Assembly: GCF_001767395.1 (NCBI RefSeq)
Contig: NZ_CP017014.1
Coordinates: forward strand, 744,001 to 808,000
Source: Rhodococcus sp. WMMA185
GTDB lineage: Bacteria; Actinomycetota; Actinomycetes; Mycobacteriales; Mycobacteriaceae
Length of the DNA: 64,000 nucleotides
Direction of reading: 5' to 3'
The translations under genes and the position numbers were made by a program. How positions within the stretch are numbered: the first letter of the stretch is position 1; each line of letters opens with the position of its first letter. This document shows positions 8,881 to 17,021 of this stretch, one piece after another. The notes beneath the pieces were generated by a model. It was not told where the DNA came from. It searched no databases and saw only the letters and a program-made list of their open reading frames with translations.

Positions 8881-8937
8881 CGAGTGCGCACTTCTGGAGG
8901 ACACCACTCGCACCTTCTGTACAGTTCTGCGCACTCG
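8881..8937. repeat. 57-bp element with inverted termini, copy 1
   Basis: The element begins CGAGTGCGCA and ends TGCGCACTCG, a perfect 10-bp inverted pair. It aligns without gaps to a second copy at 9536-9592 with 42 of 57 bases identical. The outer 16 bases at each end are the best conserved. The two copies bracket the gene at 8984-9517 in the same orientation. It could be a dispersed palindromic repeat or a regulator-binding element. Confidence 0.5.
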
Positions 8938-8970
8938 GACTGACAATCGGACTGACAATCGGACTGACAA
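8936..8970 (+). repeat. 12-bp tandem repeat, 2.9 copies, upstream of a secreted-protein gene
   Basis: The unit CGGACTGACAAT occurs at 8936-8947 and 8948-8959, and its first 11 bases recur at 8960-8970. It starts inside the last bases of the 57-bp element and stops just before the ribosome-binding site (GAGGGGG at 8971-8977) of the gene starting at 8984. It probably lies in the 5' untranslated region. Confidence 0.8.
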
Positions 8971-8983
8971 GAGGGGGACCATC

Positions 8984-9517
8984 GTGAACACGCACAGGCT
9001 GCAGCAAGTGCTCGCTGTGACGGCCTTTTCCGGGGTAGTAGCCGCAGGTGCGGCGGTGCCCGCGTCCGCCGCACCGAGCGCGAATCCACTGGCGCCAATC
9101 ACCGCGGCCGTGGCGAGTGTTTCGGATGGCGGGAGTACCGCATCGGCGAAGCTCCCCGTCGATGCTCTCGTCGCCGCCCGCAACGCGGGATTGCCGATCT
9201 ACGAGGCCGGTGAAGTCGAGGTCGTCTACGCATCGAAGATGGGCGCCTATTATGGCACCGAATACCGGCGCGTATACGAGGTCGACGCCCTGACCTCGCC
9301 GACAACGAAGTTCGTCGCGGTCGGCGCTGTCGCACCGGACCACTTCTACGTCGTCAGCGGAGACAAGCGGAGCGACATCGTGGTCAACATGCGCCCGGCC
9401 GCGAACCAGATCTTTCAGCGGATGACCTACGACACGACGCCACAAAAGTGGCTGAACAGTCCGCTTGTCCAACTCCAAGATGGCGGACCGAGCATCGGAA
9501 TCGCACTCATCCGCTAG
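8984..9517 (+). CDS. Secreted protein of unknown function
   Basis: The product has 177 residues and an N-terminal Sec signal peptide. A short basic start is followed by a hydrophobic run and an AxA-type cleavage site (ASAAP at about residues 27-31). The rest is soluble and mixed in character, and I recognise no domain in it. The GTG at 8984 was chosen because it follows a strong Shine-Dalgarno (GAGGGGG) by six bases and puts the signal peptide at the N-terminus. The frame is open further upstream, but that part reads through the 12-bp repeats. The gene stands alone in the insert between the two mft blocks, bracketed by two copies of a palindromic element. No function is proposed. Confidence 0.75.
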   Translation: MNTHRLQQVLAVTAFSGVVAAGAAVPASAAPSANPLAPITAAVASVSDGGSTASAKLPVDALVAARNAGLPIYEAGEVEVVYASKMGAYYGTEYRRVYEVDALTSPTTKFVAVGAVAPDHFYVVSGDKRSDIVVNMRPAANQIFQRMTYDTTPQKWLNSPLVQLQDGGPSIGIALIR

Positions 9518-9535
9518 ATCGCATGTAGGGGGCGG

Positions 9536-9592
9536 TCAGTGCGCGCTTCTGCAGCGAACTGGCCGCACATTCCCTGCAGTTCTGCGCACTCG
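9536..9592. repeat. 57-bp element, copy 2
   Basis: This is the second copy of the element at 8881-8937, starting 18 bp after the stop of the secreted-protein gene. It runs from TCAGTGCGCG to TGCGCACTCG. Its left terminus is slightly degraded, so the inverted pair is less perfect than in copy 1. The right 16 bases are identical to copy 1. It may also serve as a transcription end between two convergent genes. Confidence 0.5.
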
Positions 9593-9613
9593 CTAGGGAC
9601 ACGTCCCAGACGA

Positions 9614-10330
9614 CTACAGCGCCTCGCGCCTCTTCCACCACCCCACCGGACTCACTCTCTCCGGCAGCTGCCTCGCCCCCAAGGTGATTGCCTCACGCGC
9701 GAAGTCGGGATGTGGGTCTTGAATCACCAACTCGGTGCCGTCCTCGGGAATGTCGGCTTGGGTGAGCTCCCAGATGGTGGAGACGCTCTTGATCGCAGCT
9801 ATAGCGAGTATGAGTCCGGGGAAGAGCAGCAACGGCTGAGAGCCCTCCGGCATCCAATCGGTCAGTGGCATGAGGGGTGCCGTAATGACGAGAGCCGCGG
9901 GGACACCCAATGCGAGGCTCACAACCCGTCGATTCGAGCGGTACTGGCGACATGACGGGCACGCCGCCCACCGGGTTTTCTGTACCCAGATTCTGCGCTC
10001 TCTTCTTTCCTTGGAACGCTGCGGCCGTGCGCCAGGTCGGAGGAAGTCGTGGAGGCATTTGCGCGGCCACGAGAGATCGTCGTAGGGAAAGTGCGGTAGT
10101 GATGACAGGTAAGCCTTGAACGTCCATGTTGCGGGTGCGCCGTGCATTACGCAGACCGACGGTAGTTCGGCGTCGAGTTGACGCTGGTGTTTCCGTTGGA
10201 GCTTGGTGGGGGGATCGGCGACGTGGCGTAGTGGGAAGGCGATGGATGGCTCGGGCACGCGGTTGATGATGTGACATCGGCTGTCACCTCGGCAAATCGG
10301 GTGACCGTGTAGGCGCCATGCTCGCATCAT
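9614..10330 (-). CDS. Hypothetical membrane protein with Cys/His pairs
   Basis: The product is about 238 residues if translation starts at the ATG at 10330 (another ATG follows immediately at 10327). The N-terminal half is soluble, with the pairs CRGDSRC, CVMHG and CPSC, which could bind a metal. The C-terminal half has two hydrophobic segments, around VVSLALGVPAALVITAP and LLLFPGLILAIAAI, followed by a soluble tail. I recognise no family with confidence. The start is uncertain: the ribosome-binding site is weak, and internal starts would drop the first Cys pair. It runs against its neighbours, converging on the secreted-protein gene and diverging from the type VII-like gene at 10375. Confidence 0.55.
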   Translation of the reverse strand: MMRAWRLHGHPICRGDSRCHIINRVPEPSIAFPLRHVADPPTKLQRKHQRQLDAELPSVCVMHGAPATWTFKAYLSSLPHFPYDDLSWPRKCLHDFLRPGARPQRSKERRERRIWVQKTRWAACPSCRQYRSNRRVVSLALGVPAALVITAPLMPLTDWMPEGSQPLLLFPGLILAIAAIKSVSTIWELTQADIPEDGTELVIQDPHPDFAREAITLGARQLPERVSPVGWWKRREAL

Positions 10331-10374
10331 TGCCAGGCTGATACCTTCATCCGGATCATCGAGGAGGGGGCGAA

Positions 10375-10689
10375 ATGAATCTGAACGTAGATCCTGAAGC
10401 ACTGGAGGGTTTTGCACGCCGGACGGACGAACTGTCCGCCCAATGCGTGCAAGCTGCCGACCATGTGGAGCAGTGGTTGACGCTCGATGCGTCCGATGTC
10501 GGTGTGATCTTCCAGCTCGTGTTGTCGCAGGTTAACGACATGCGTGACGTCCTCGTCGAGAACTGTGATTCACTCCGGCGGTTGACCGAAGGATCGGCTC
10601 AGAGTCTTGCCGATGCCGCGTCGAGCTATCGCGAGCAAGAAGCGGCAAACGCCGCCAGGCTCGCCGCAGTGATGGCCAGGTTGTCATGA
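10375..10689 (+). CDS. EspC/WXG100-like type VII secretion-associated small protein
   Basis: This is a 104-residue, helical, acidic protein of the size and character of ESX-associated EspC/WXG100-like substrates. The N-terminus reads LNVDPEALEGFARRTDEL, and two long amphipathic helices are joined by a turn near residue 45. Near the C-terminus is YREQE, which matches the YxxxD/E export signal of type VII substrates. A good ribosome-binding site (GAGGGGG) precedes the ATG. It overlaps the next gene by 4 nt, so the two products probably pair. No ESX core component is in the window. Confidence 0.65.
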   Translation: MNLNVDPEALEGFARRTDELSAQCVQAADHVEQWLTLDASDVGVIFQLVLSQVNDMRDVLVENCDSLRRLTEGSAQSLADAASSYREQEAANAARLAAVMARLS

Positions 10690-11417
10690 CTGAGCCCAGT
10701 TCGGCACTGACGACGCCTGTTGCGGAGGACCCGGTACCAAACCTCCTTGAGAACGCACTGGACGGCTCGCTCACAAGCCCGACCTACCTCGTCGGAGAGG
10801 CCATGGTGTTCTGCGGGATGGTCGGATCGAACGACCCATGGGCATTCATATCCGACCGGTTGGCCGGTGACTGGCAGGCAGTACAAACCGCGGGCAAATC
10901 TCTTGAGGGCCTGGCGGAGTTCAGTACCTCTATGGCCGAGGAACTTTCGACAGCTAAGTCTTCGGCAATGAACTCATGGAAGGGCGAGGCGGCCGACGAG
11001 GCCGAACGCTACTTTCTAGAGTTGGGCAAAGTCCTCGAGAGTCAGAGTCCCGTGATTCGCAAGATGGCCAAGCAACTCGATCAGACATCGTTTGGATTGT
11101 ACGAAGCGTCGGAATCGATCAAGGACTTGGTAGGCGATCTCATCGACTGGCTTGTCATCGTTGGCATCAAGGCCACAGCAGCATTGTTCGCTGGCGGGTC
11201 AGGGGCAGGCGCCCCCGCAGCCGTCGCGTTCCTTGCAGCAGCCCTGCTTGCGGCAAAGAGTGCGTGGAACATCGTCGACAAGATTCATGAAATCATGAAC
11301 TACGCCTGGGCCGGCGCACAAGCTACCGTCGGGTTGATCTCAGGCCACCTTGCGACCGTCAAAGACACACCGCTGCCTGCGCTTCCGACGTCTGCCTATC
11401 AATTCGAAGGCGCGTGA
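10686..11417 (+). CDS. WXG-motif type VII secretion effector-like protein with hydrophobic C-terminus
   Basis: The product has 243 residues. The N-terminal 140 are helical and carry a W-K-G turn at residues 98-100, the WXG hallmark, between two predicted helices. Residues 145-190 are strongly hydrophobic and alanine/glycine-rich (around GAPAAVAFLAAALLAA) and probably enter a membrane. No enzymatic toxin domain is evident. The ATG overlaps the stop of the upstream EspC-like gene (ATGA), and the next gene starts 1 nt after its stop. This is a typical substrate-partner arrangement. Toxin or structural roles are both possible. The family call is from motif and context only. Confidence 0.6.
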   Translation: MTEPSSALTTPVAEDPVPNLLENALDGSLTSPTYLVGEAMVFCGMVGSNDPWAFISDRLAGDWQAVQTAGKSLEGLAEFSTSMAEELSTAKSSAMNSWKGEAADEAERYFLELGKVLESQSPVIRKMAKQLDQTSFGLYEASESIKDLVGDLIDWLVIVGIKATAALFAGGSGAGAPAAVAFLAAALLAAKSAWNIVDKIHEIMNYAWAGAQATVGLISGHLATVKDTPLPALPTSAYQFEGA

Positions 11418-11418
11418 A

Positions 11419-11817
11419 GTGCAGCCGAACCAGGAACCACTGCTGGGCGTGTTGCGCGACGATCCAGCAATGGCCGCCCAATTGCGGAAGTCGGTCCAGA
11501 TGCTGGCCGACAAATCCCCGGATCCAGCGATGCGCGGACTGTTGCTCGAGGTTCTCGCCGGCCAGAAGAGCCTGCGTGACGTGGTGACGACGACGAATTT
11601 TCCCGATGTGTTCCGGCCGTTCGCCGAGGCTGCGGTCGCCGAAGCAGCCCAGATGACGGACGAGGAGAAGGAGGCGCTGGCAGCCGAGGGGCGTCGTCGG
11701 ATAGATGCGGAGTACGAGGCCACTCTCGCTGGAGCCCGTCGGCCCGAATCCGAGGAGTACGACGAGGACGACGAGTACTTCCAGAACCGCGGCTCGATCC
11801 TGAGTTCGGACTGGTAG
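11419..11817 (+). CDS. Small acidic hypothetical protein, third gene of the type VII-like set
   Basis: This soluble protein of 132 residues is rich in Glu/Asp towards the C-terminus (EEYDEDDEY at about residues 113-121). It has a helical N-terminal half and no signal peptide or membrane segment. The GTG at 11419 begins 1 nt after the stop of the WXG-motif gene, which suggests translational coupling. The open frame from 11350 would overlap that gene. An immunity or chaperone-like role for the upstream effector-like protein is possible from its position, but nothing in the sequence proves it. Confidence 0.55.
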   Translation: MQPNQEPLLGVLRDDPAMAAQLRKSVQMLADKSPDPAMRGLLLEVLAGQKSLRDVVTTTNFPDVFRPFAEAAVAEAAQMTDEEKEALAAEGRRRIDAEYEATLAGARRPESEEYDEDDEYFQNRGSILSSDW

Positions 11818-11853
11818 CCACCCGCCACGTGACCCGGCGCCTACCATCGACGC

Positions 11854-12576
11854 GTGTGTGACTTCGGAGAACTCGCCGACGCCGCGTGGCCAGACATCGA
11901 GCCCGGCACCTCGACCGTGGTCGTCCCGGTCGGTTCGCTCGAGCAGCACGGCCCACACCTTCCCCTCGACACCGACACCGCGATCGCGTCGGCGGTCGGG
12001 CGGGCTCTCCCGGGCGTGCTCAACGCTCCTGCCATTGCGTACGGCGCGAGCGGCGAGCACGAGGCCTTCCCGGGAACGGTGTCGCTGGGCTCGTCGGCGC
12101 TGGAATCGCTTCTCGTCGAGTACGGCAGGTCGGCGTGCCGGTGGGCTGAGAGGGTCCTGTTCGTCAACGGGCACGGCGGCAACGGGCCCGCACTGGTCAA
12201 GGCTGTTACCTTGTTGCGGTACGAGGGACGCGATGTCGCCTGGGTCCCGTGTGTGGTCCCGAACGCAGACGCGCACGCAGGCCGGACGGAAACGTCCATG
12301 TTGCTGCACCTTTCGCCCGACCGGGTGAAGATGTCGCGTGCGGAGACCGGAAACAAAGAACCTATCGCAAGCTTGCTACCCAGACTGCGCGAAGGCGGTA
12401 TGGTCACCGTGTCCGCCAACGGAGTGCTCGGTGACCCGACTGGCGCCACGGCCGCGGAGGGGGAACAGTTCTTCAGCGCACTTGTCGAACGCGTCACCAA
12501 GGCACTAGCCCGGTGGGAACCGGGTCGAGATGGAAGGCTCCGGTGGGAACCGGGCCGAGACGGGAGGCTCACATGA
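11854..12576 (+). CDS. mftE: Mycofactocin creatininase-family peptidase MftE
   Basis: This is a 240-residue metal-dependent hydrolase of the creatininase fold. It cuts the MftC-modified peptide to release the Val-Tyr-derived dipeptide. Metal-site motifs are visible: the Glu, His and Asp of [15 protein letters not shown] at about residues 29-43, the His of NGHGGN at about 105-110, and a later glutamate in the ETSML region. A GTG start at 11854 places the conserved [13 protein letters not shown] at the N-terminus. The C-terminus is odd: a 10-residue unit, [10 protein letters not shown], is repeated twice before the stop, from a 30-bp tandem duplication. The gene begins the second mft block, 7.8 kb after mftD. 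Confidence 0.92.
   Translation: MCDFGELADAAWPDIEPGTSTVVVPVGSLEQHGPHLPLDTDTAIASAVGRALPGVLNAPAIAYGASGEHEAFPGTVSLGSSALESLLVEYGRSACRWAERVLFVNGHGGNGPALVKAVTLLRYEGRDVAWVPCVVPNADAHAGRTETSMLLHLSPDRVKMSRAETGNKEPIASLLPRLREGGMVTVSANGVLGDPTGATAAEGEQFFSALVERVTKALARWEPGRDGRLRWEPGRDGRLT
12511..12570 (+). repeat. 30-bp tandem duplication at the 3' end of mftE
   Basis: The two units, 12511-12540 and 12541-12570, match at 27 of 30 bases. All three differences are synonymous, so the encoded decapeptide is repeated exactly. The duplication keeps the reading frame and lies outside the catalytic part of MftE. Confidence 0.9.
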
Positions 12577-12706
12577 TCTGTTCGGGCGTCTTCGAGCTGC
12601 CGAGGATGGATTTGCCCGATTCCCTGACCACCAGTTTTCGGGGCGCACCGCCGATCAATTTCCGGCATGCGCTGCCAATAATCTTCCATCCGCATACCAT
12701 CAGCTG

Positions 12707-14107
12707 ATGCGTCAGGCTCGACTCCCCGATGGATTCGGGATTCGTATCGACCCCAAGGTCCGCGCATACTCCGGAGGCCGAGTACTCATCGGAGGTTCGC
12801 CGACTCGGATGCTGAAGCTTGCACCCACGGCCGCGGCAATGATCGGTGACGGCTACCTCGAGGTGGTCGACTTGGAGTCAGCGGTAGTTGCGCGCCGGCT
12901 TCTCGATTCGGGCGTTGCGAACCCTCGTCCCATGAGCACCCCTTCTCCCCGTGACGTCACCGTAGTCATCCCGGTGAGGAACAATGCGTCCGGACTGCAA
13001 CGGGTCCTGGGCTCGCTCCGCGGTCTCGACGTCATCGTCGTCGATGACGGGTCCGACGTCCCGATCGATGCCCCCACGCCGGGGAAGACGTGTGGCGGCA
13101 GAGTCACCGTCCTGCGGCATGAGGCCGCGAAAGGTCCAGCTGCAGCACGAAATACAGGACTTCGTCACGCCGAGACCCCGTTCGTGGCGTTCCTCGATTC
13201 CGACGTCCTGCCACGCACGGGCTGGATCGAGGTCATGCTCGGCCACTTCAGTGATCCGGCGGTCGCGCTCGTGGCCCCGAGAATTGTGGCTCTCGAACCC
13301 GAGGCGAGCACTCTTGCGCGCTATGAGCACGCCCGTTCCTCACTTGATCTCGGGCGTAGGGAGTCGGCGGTTCAGTCCGGTAGTGCGGTGTCCTACGTTC
13401 CGAGCGCCGCGATGATCGCCCGGCGCGAGGTTCTCGACGAGTTCCACGGTTTCGACGAGTCCATGAACGTTGCCGAGGATGTCGACCTGTGCTGGCGGCT
13501 GCAGGAATCCGGTTGGCGGTTGCGCTATGAGCCGGTGGCTCACGTTGCGCACGACCACCGCGTGTTGTTCGGAAAATGGTTCGACCGCAAGATGTTCTAC
13601 GGAACGGGTGCAGCTCCGCTCGCGGCACGGCACGCCGGCAAGGTCGCTCCACTGTCGATGTCGCCATGGACCTTCTTCGCGGTAGTTGCGGCCGCCACGT
13701 GCACGCGGCTGGGTCTTCTCGGAGCCGGGGCCACGGTCGCCGTGACCGTGCTGCGACTTCGCCGGATGTTCCGGGCGGTCGACCAGCCCACACGCATCGC
13801 CGCCATCCTCGCCGCACAGGGTTTCGTGGGTGGCGCTTGGCAGCTGGCCTCCGCGTTGTGTCGCCACTACTGGCCGGTCACGCTCCTTGCTGTGCTGGCG
13901 TCGAAACGGATTCGCCGCATCGCCCTTGCTGTTGCGGTCGCCGAAGGGGTTGCCGATTGGGCTACGCACCGTGAGCCCGGAGGTCTGGGGCCGCTGCGGC
14001 ACACGATGTTCAAGCGGATCGACGACATCGCCTACGGGGCCGGACTCTGGAAAGGCGCGCTGGTTGCTCGCGACCTCGATGCGCTGAAGCCACGGTTGAA
14101 GCAGTAG
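12707..14107 (+). CDS. mftF: Mycofactocin glycosyltransferase MftF
   Basis: This is a 466-residue family 2 glycosyltransferase that adds a beta-1,4-linked glucose chain to premycofactocin. Order of features: an N-terminal mft-specific segment (about residues 1-80), the GT-A domain start [10 protein letters not shown], the nucleotide-site aspartates in VVDDGSD near residue 112, AAARNTGL, the metal-binding FLDSD near 165, and [12 protein letters not shown] as the acceptor/catalytic region. Hydrophobic helices follow (about residues 320-430), so the enzyme is probably membrane-associated. The ATG at 12707 gives the usual N-terminus, while an earlier frame opening at 12530 overlaps mftE. The stop overlaps the mftG start by 1 nt. 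The 130 bp between mftE and mftF contain no convincing gene. Confidence 0.93.
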   Translation: MRQARLPDGFGIRIDPKVRAYSGGRVLIGGSPTRMLKLAPTAAAMIGDGYLEVVDLESAVVARRLLDSGVANPRPMSTPSPRDVTVVIPVRNNASGLQRVLGSLRGLDVIVVDDGSDVPIDAPTPGKTCGGRVTVLRHEAAKGPAAARNTGLRHAETPFVAFLDSDVLPRTGWIEVMLGHFSDPAVALVAPRIVALEPEASTLARYEHARSSLDLGRRESAVQSGSAVSYVPSAAMIARREVLDEFHGFDESMNVAEDVDLCWRLQESGWRLRYEPVAHVAHDHRVLFGKWFDRKMFYGTGAAPLAARHAGKVAPLSMSPWTFFAVVAAATCTRLGLLGAGATVAVTVLRLRRMFRAVDQPTRIAAILAAQGFVGGAWQLASALCRHYWPVTLLAVLASKRIRRIALAVAVAEGVADWATHREPGGLGPLRHTMFKRIDDIAYGAGLWKGALVARDLDALKPRLKQ

Positions 14108-15588
14108 TGGTCGAGCCAAATCGCGGCGCTGATGTCGTGGTCGTGGGCGGCGGTTCGAGTGGATGCGTCGTGGCGGCTCGACTCAGCGAGGATCCCGAAC
14201 GATCTGTTCTGCTTGTCGAGTCCGGACCAGGATATCGGGCGGTGCACGATCGCCGGGTCCGGGATTATCGGGCCTTGCCGGTCGGTCCGGGTAGCGACTA
14301 TGCGCAAGTCTACGGTGTCGAGTTGACTCCGGGTGTGGCCTCGACGATGGTACGGGGCCGCGTGCTGGGAGGTTCCGGTGCTGTCAACGGCGTCTACTTC
14401 GTGCGGGGAACAAGAGCGGATTTCGACCGTTGGCCGCAGGCGTGGTCGTACGAGAATGTGCTTCCCGCGTTCCGGGCACTCGAACGCGATATCGATTTCG
14501 GCGGACCGTGGCATGGCAGTTCGGGGCCGATTCCGGTACGTAGGCAGCGTTCGGACCGATTGAGCGAGATCAGCGAGGCATTCCTAGACGCAGCCCTGGA
14601 GAGGGGGTATCCGGAGGAGCCCGACAAGAATGGCGCCGGTGGTGGCGGTGTCGGTCCGGTACCGCTCAATATTGACGGCGACGTGCGGTTGGACACCGCG
14701 ATGGCGTACCTGTTGCCTGCGTGGAATCGACCCAACCTGACGGTCGAGTCCGATACCGACGTCGTGCGGATTCTGTTCTCCGGTAGCAGGGTGGTCGGAG
14801 TCGAGGTCGAGACCGCAGGGGTGCGGCGGATAGTTCACGCCGGGCGAGTTGTCCTGGCGGCCGGTCCCGTCGAGACTCCTGTTCTGTTGATGCACTCGGG
14901 AATTGGTGTGGCCGATCACCTGATGGACAACGGTATTTCCGTCATTCTCGATTCGCCGGGGGTGGGCAGCAATTTCAGTGACCATCCTCAAGTGACCCTG
15001 CCATATCGCCCTCGGGAATCGTTGCGCCGCGACACCACGAGTCCACCGATCGAGACGGTCTTGAACACGGCCGATATCGAGATCCGGCCGTATACGGCTC
15101 CGCCCGCGGTTCTCGTCCCGCGATCCGGTCAGCAAGATCAGGTTCTCGGGATCGGGTTGATGGTCCCGGAGGGTCGGGGTGACATCCGGCTGAGATCGGC
15201 CGACCGCGGCGACCGTCCCCGCATCGAATACCGGTATGCGCAGTCGGAGTCCGATCGCCGGGCGATGCGCCAAGGACAGGCGATCGGATTGGATCTTCTG
15301 CACTCCCCGGCGCTGAGCCGGCTCGTAGTTCCGCTGTACGAGGAGGTGTCGGACCGCTGCATGCTCGCCCATCTGGAGACGTCCTACCACCTGTGCGGAA
15401 GTTGCAGAATGGGCGGAAGTGACGATGCATCCGCCGTCGTCGACGAACGCGGTGAAGTGCGCGGCGTGGAGGGGTTGACGATCGCGGACACCTCGGTGTT
15501 CCCAAGCGTTCCCAGCCGGGGGCCGCATGCCACGGCCGTCATGGTCGCCGAGCGCATAAGCACCTTCTTGACCCAATCAAGACGGTGA
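14107..15588 (+). CDS. mftG: Mycofactocin-system GMC-family oxidoreductase MftG
   Basis: This is a 493-residue FAD enzyme of the glucose-methanol-choline family. FAD binding is shown by VVVGGGSSGCVVAARL at the N-terminus, and the GMC signature by GRVLGGSGAVNGVYF at about residues 80-95. Catalytic histidine positions lie in YHLCGSCRMGG (about 426-436) and in the SRGPHATAVM end. MftG re-oxidises reduced mycofactocin and passes electrons towards the respiratory chain, which is needed for growth on ethanol in mycobacteria. The GTG start overlaps the mftF stop by 1 nt, so the two are translationally coupled. It closes the mft region, 58 bp before the regulator gene. Confidence 0.93.
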   Translation: MVEPNRGADVVVVGGGSSGCVVAARLSEDPERSVLLVESGPGYRAVHDRRVRDYRALPVGPGSDYAQVYGVELTPGVASTMVRGRVLGGSGAVNGVYFVRGTRADFDRWPQAWSYENVLPAFRALERDIDFGGPWHGSSGPIPVRRQRSDRLSEISEAFLDAALERGYPEEPDKNGAGGGGVGPVPLNIDGDVRLDTAMAYLLPAWNRPNLTVESDTDVVRILFSGSRVVGVEVETAGVRRIVHAGRVVLAAGPVETPVLLMHSGIGVADHLMDNGISVILDSPGVGSNFSDHPQVTLPYRPRESLRRDTTSPPIETVLNTADIEIRPYTAPPAVLVPRSGQQDQVLGIGLMVPEGRGDIRLRSADRGDRPRIEYRYAQSESDRRAMRQGQAIGLDLLHSPALSRLVVPLYEEVSDRCMLAHLETSYHLCGSCRMGGSDDASAVVDERGEVRGVEGLTIADTSVFPSVPSRGPHATAVMVAERISTFLTQSRR

Positions 15589-15646
15589 AGACCGATATCC
15601 GCGTGACCCGCAATTCTGTGTTCGACATACGCCGTGGAGGATCTTG

Positions 15647-16954
15647 ATGGAGAGTGAGCTGCCGAAGCGGGGTAATCCCTGGGTTGCGTTACGCCCGGGG
15701 GACGATGTCGCGCAGCGCGCGCGCAGGGTGTCCTCGGCGCATCAGTTGTTCGTCGACAGTCGAAGTTCCGCCGATGATCAGGACGGAAACTCTGTTCGAT
15801 CGGTCGTCCTCGATTCGTGGATCCGCAGCACTCGCAAGGGGGTGAATCCGGACGGGGCGGCGCGATCGGTTGAACTGTCGGGTGCCGATCTCGCCTCGTA
15901 TCGCGCGGCGCATCCCATGTCGATTATTCGACCGGTGGTGCGAAAGCTACTCGTCGAGGACGCTGCGGATACCGGCCTGCTCGTGGCCATCGCGGACGAG
16001 AAGGGGCACTTGCTCTGGGTCGAGGGTGATTCCTCGGCCAAGGATCGTGCTCAGCGGATGAACTTCGCCGAGGGCTGTGACTGGAGTGAGGACGCCGTCG
16101 GAACCAATGCGCCGGGCACGGCGCTGGCGCTCGACCACTGTGTGCAGATATTCGGGGCGGAGCACTTCATCCGATCAGCGCACGACTGGAGTTGTTCGGC
16201 GGCTCCCGTTCACGACCCCGCTACCGGACGGATCGTCGGCGCCATCGACATCACCGGTGGGCCGCGGGTGGCCGCGCCCGAGGTGCTGTCATTGATCAGG
16301 GCGACTGTCGCGGCTGCCGAGGCGGAATTGCGGTTGCATCTGCTGAGTTCGACGAGCCCGCGGGCCGACACAGCCTTGCGGTTGGAAGTGCTCGGCTCGG
16401 GCCGTCCGAGTCTGCTACGCCGCGGCGAGCGAGTTCCGCTTTCACAACGCCACGCCGAGATACTCCTGCTCCTGGCCGAGTATCCGGAGGGGCTCAGTTC
16501 GGAACGCCTGGCTGTTCTGCTCGACGAGGGTGAACTCGACGCCGTCACCATTCGCGCCGAGATGTCTCGGCTGCGTAAGGTTTTCGGTTCCTCGAATCTC
16601 GGTTCGCGACCCTATCGTTTGCTCACTGAATTGGGGTCGGACGTGCGCCAGGTTCGTGACGCGCTCGACCGTGGTCAACTGGCTTCCGCACTCGAGGCTT
16701 ACCCCGGCCCGGTGCTGCCGGGATCGGAGGCGCCAGGTGTGGCGGACCTTCGCGACGAGTTGCGGACGCGCGTACAAGCGGCGTTGCTGCGTGAGGGCGA
16801 TCAGCGCCTGCTGGCCAGGTGGACCACCTCCGTTCACGGGAGGCAGGACCACGCGGTCTGGGAAGCGTACCTGGCCGGCCTGGACCCGCGTTCAGCCCTT
16901 CATGCCCAGGTCAAGGCCCGAATCGATCTGTTCGATCGGCGGTACGCAACGTAG
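15647..16954 (+). CDS. GAF-domain transcriptional regulator (AcoR-like N-terminus)
   Basis: This is a 435-residue regulator. Residues ~60-225 match the N-terminal sensor of AcoR-type activators: [12 protein letters not shown], then a GAF-like domain with [21 protein letters not shown] and [13 protein letters not shown]. The AAA+ and Fis domains of true AcoR proteins are absent. Instead, residues ~240-330 form a winged-helix-like region ([18 protein letters not shown], with [10 protein letters not shown]), so it should act with ordinary sigma factors. The ATG at 15647 follows GGAGG at a good distance, and a TTG one codon earlier is less likely. It precedes the acetaldehyde dehydrogenase gene and probably controls it and the eut genes. 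The ligand is unknown. Confidence 0.8.
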   Translation: MESELPKRGNPWVALRPGDDVAQRARRVSSAHQLFVDSRSSADDQDGNSVRSVVLDSWIRSTRKGVNPDGAARSVELSGADLASYRAAHPMSIIRPVVRKLLVEDAADTGLLVAIADEKGHLLWVEGDSSAKDRAQRMNFAEGCDWSEDAVGTNAPGTALALDHCVQIFGAEHFIRSAHDWSCSAAPVHDPATGRIVGAIDITGGPRVAAPEVLSLIRATVAAAEAELRLHLLSSTSPRADTALRLEVLGSGRPSLLRRGERVPLSQRHAEILLLLAEYPEGLSSERLAVLLDEGELDAVTIRAEMSRLRKVFGSSNLGSRPYRLLTELGSDVRQVRDALDRGQLASALEAYPGPVLPGSEAPGVADLRDELRTRVQAALLREGDQRLLARWTTSVHGRQDHAVWEAYLAGLDPRSALHAQVKARIDLFDRRYAT

Positions 16955-16974
16955 TTGCAACGGTGCGGCCAGTA

Positions 16975-17008
16975 GTGTTGTGAGTCACACCAGAAAAACT
17001 CACGACAC
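16975..17008. promoter_or_regulatory. 11-bp inverted repeat upstream of the aldehyde dehydrogenase gene
   Basis: GTGTTGTGAGT at 16975-16985 and ACTCACGACAC at 16998-17008 are complementary at 10 of 11 positions, with a 12-nt spacer. The right arm ends two bases before the GGGAG ribosome-binding site of the gene starting at 17022. It could be an operator for the GAF-domain regulator, or an mRNA hairpin that affects initiation or stability. Confidence 0.5.
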
Positions 17009-17021
17009 CAGGGAGTTACCC

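Noticed and set aside
8936-8970. Short tandem repeats considered as a CRISPR array
   Set aside because: The unit is 12 bp with no spacers between copies, and there are no cas genes.
12573-12707. A 44-residue open frame whose ATG overlaps the mftE stop (ATGA) and ends at the mftF start
   Set aside because: It has no ribosome-binding site of its own beyond the repeat, no recognisable features, and proteins of mft loci do not include such a peptide. Overlap alone is not enough.
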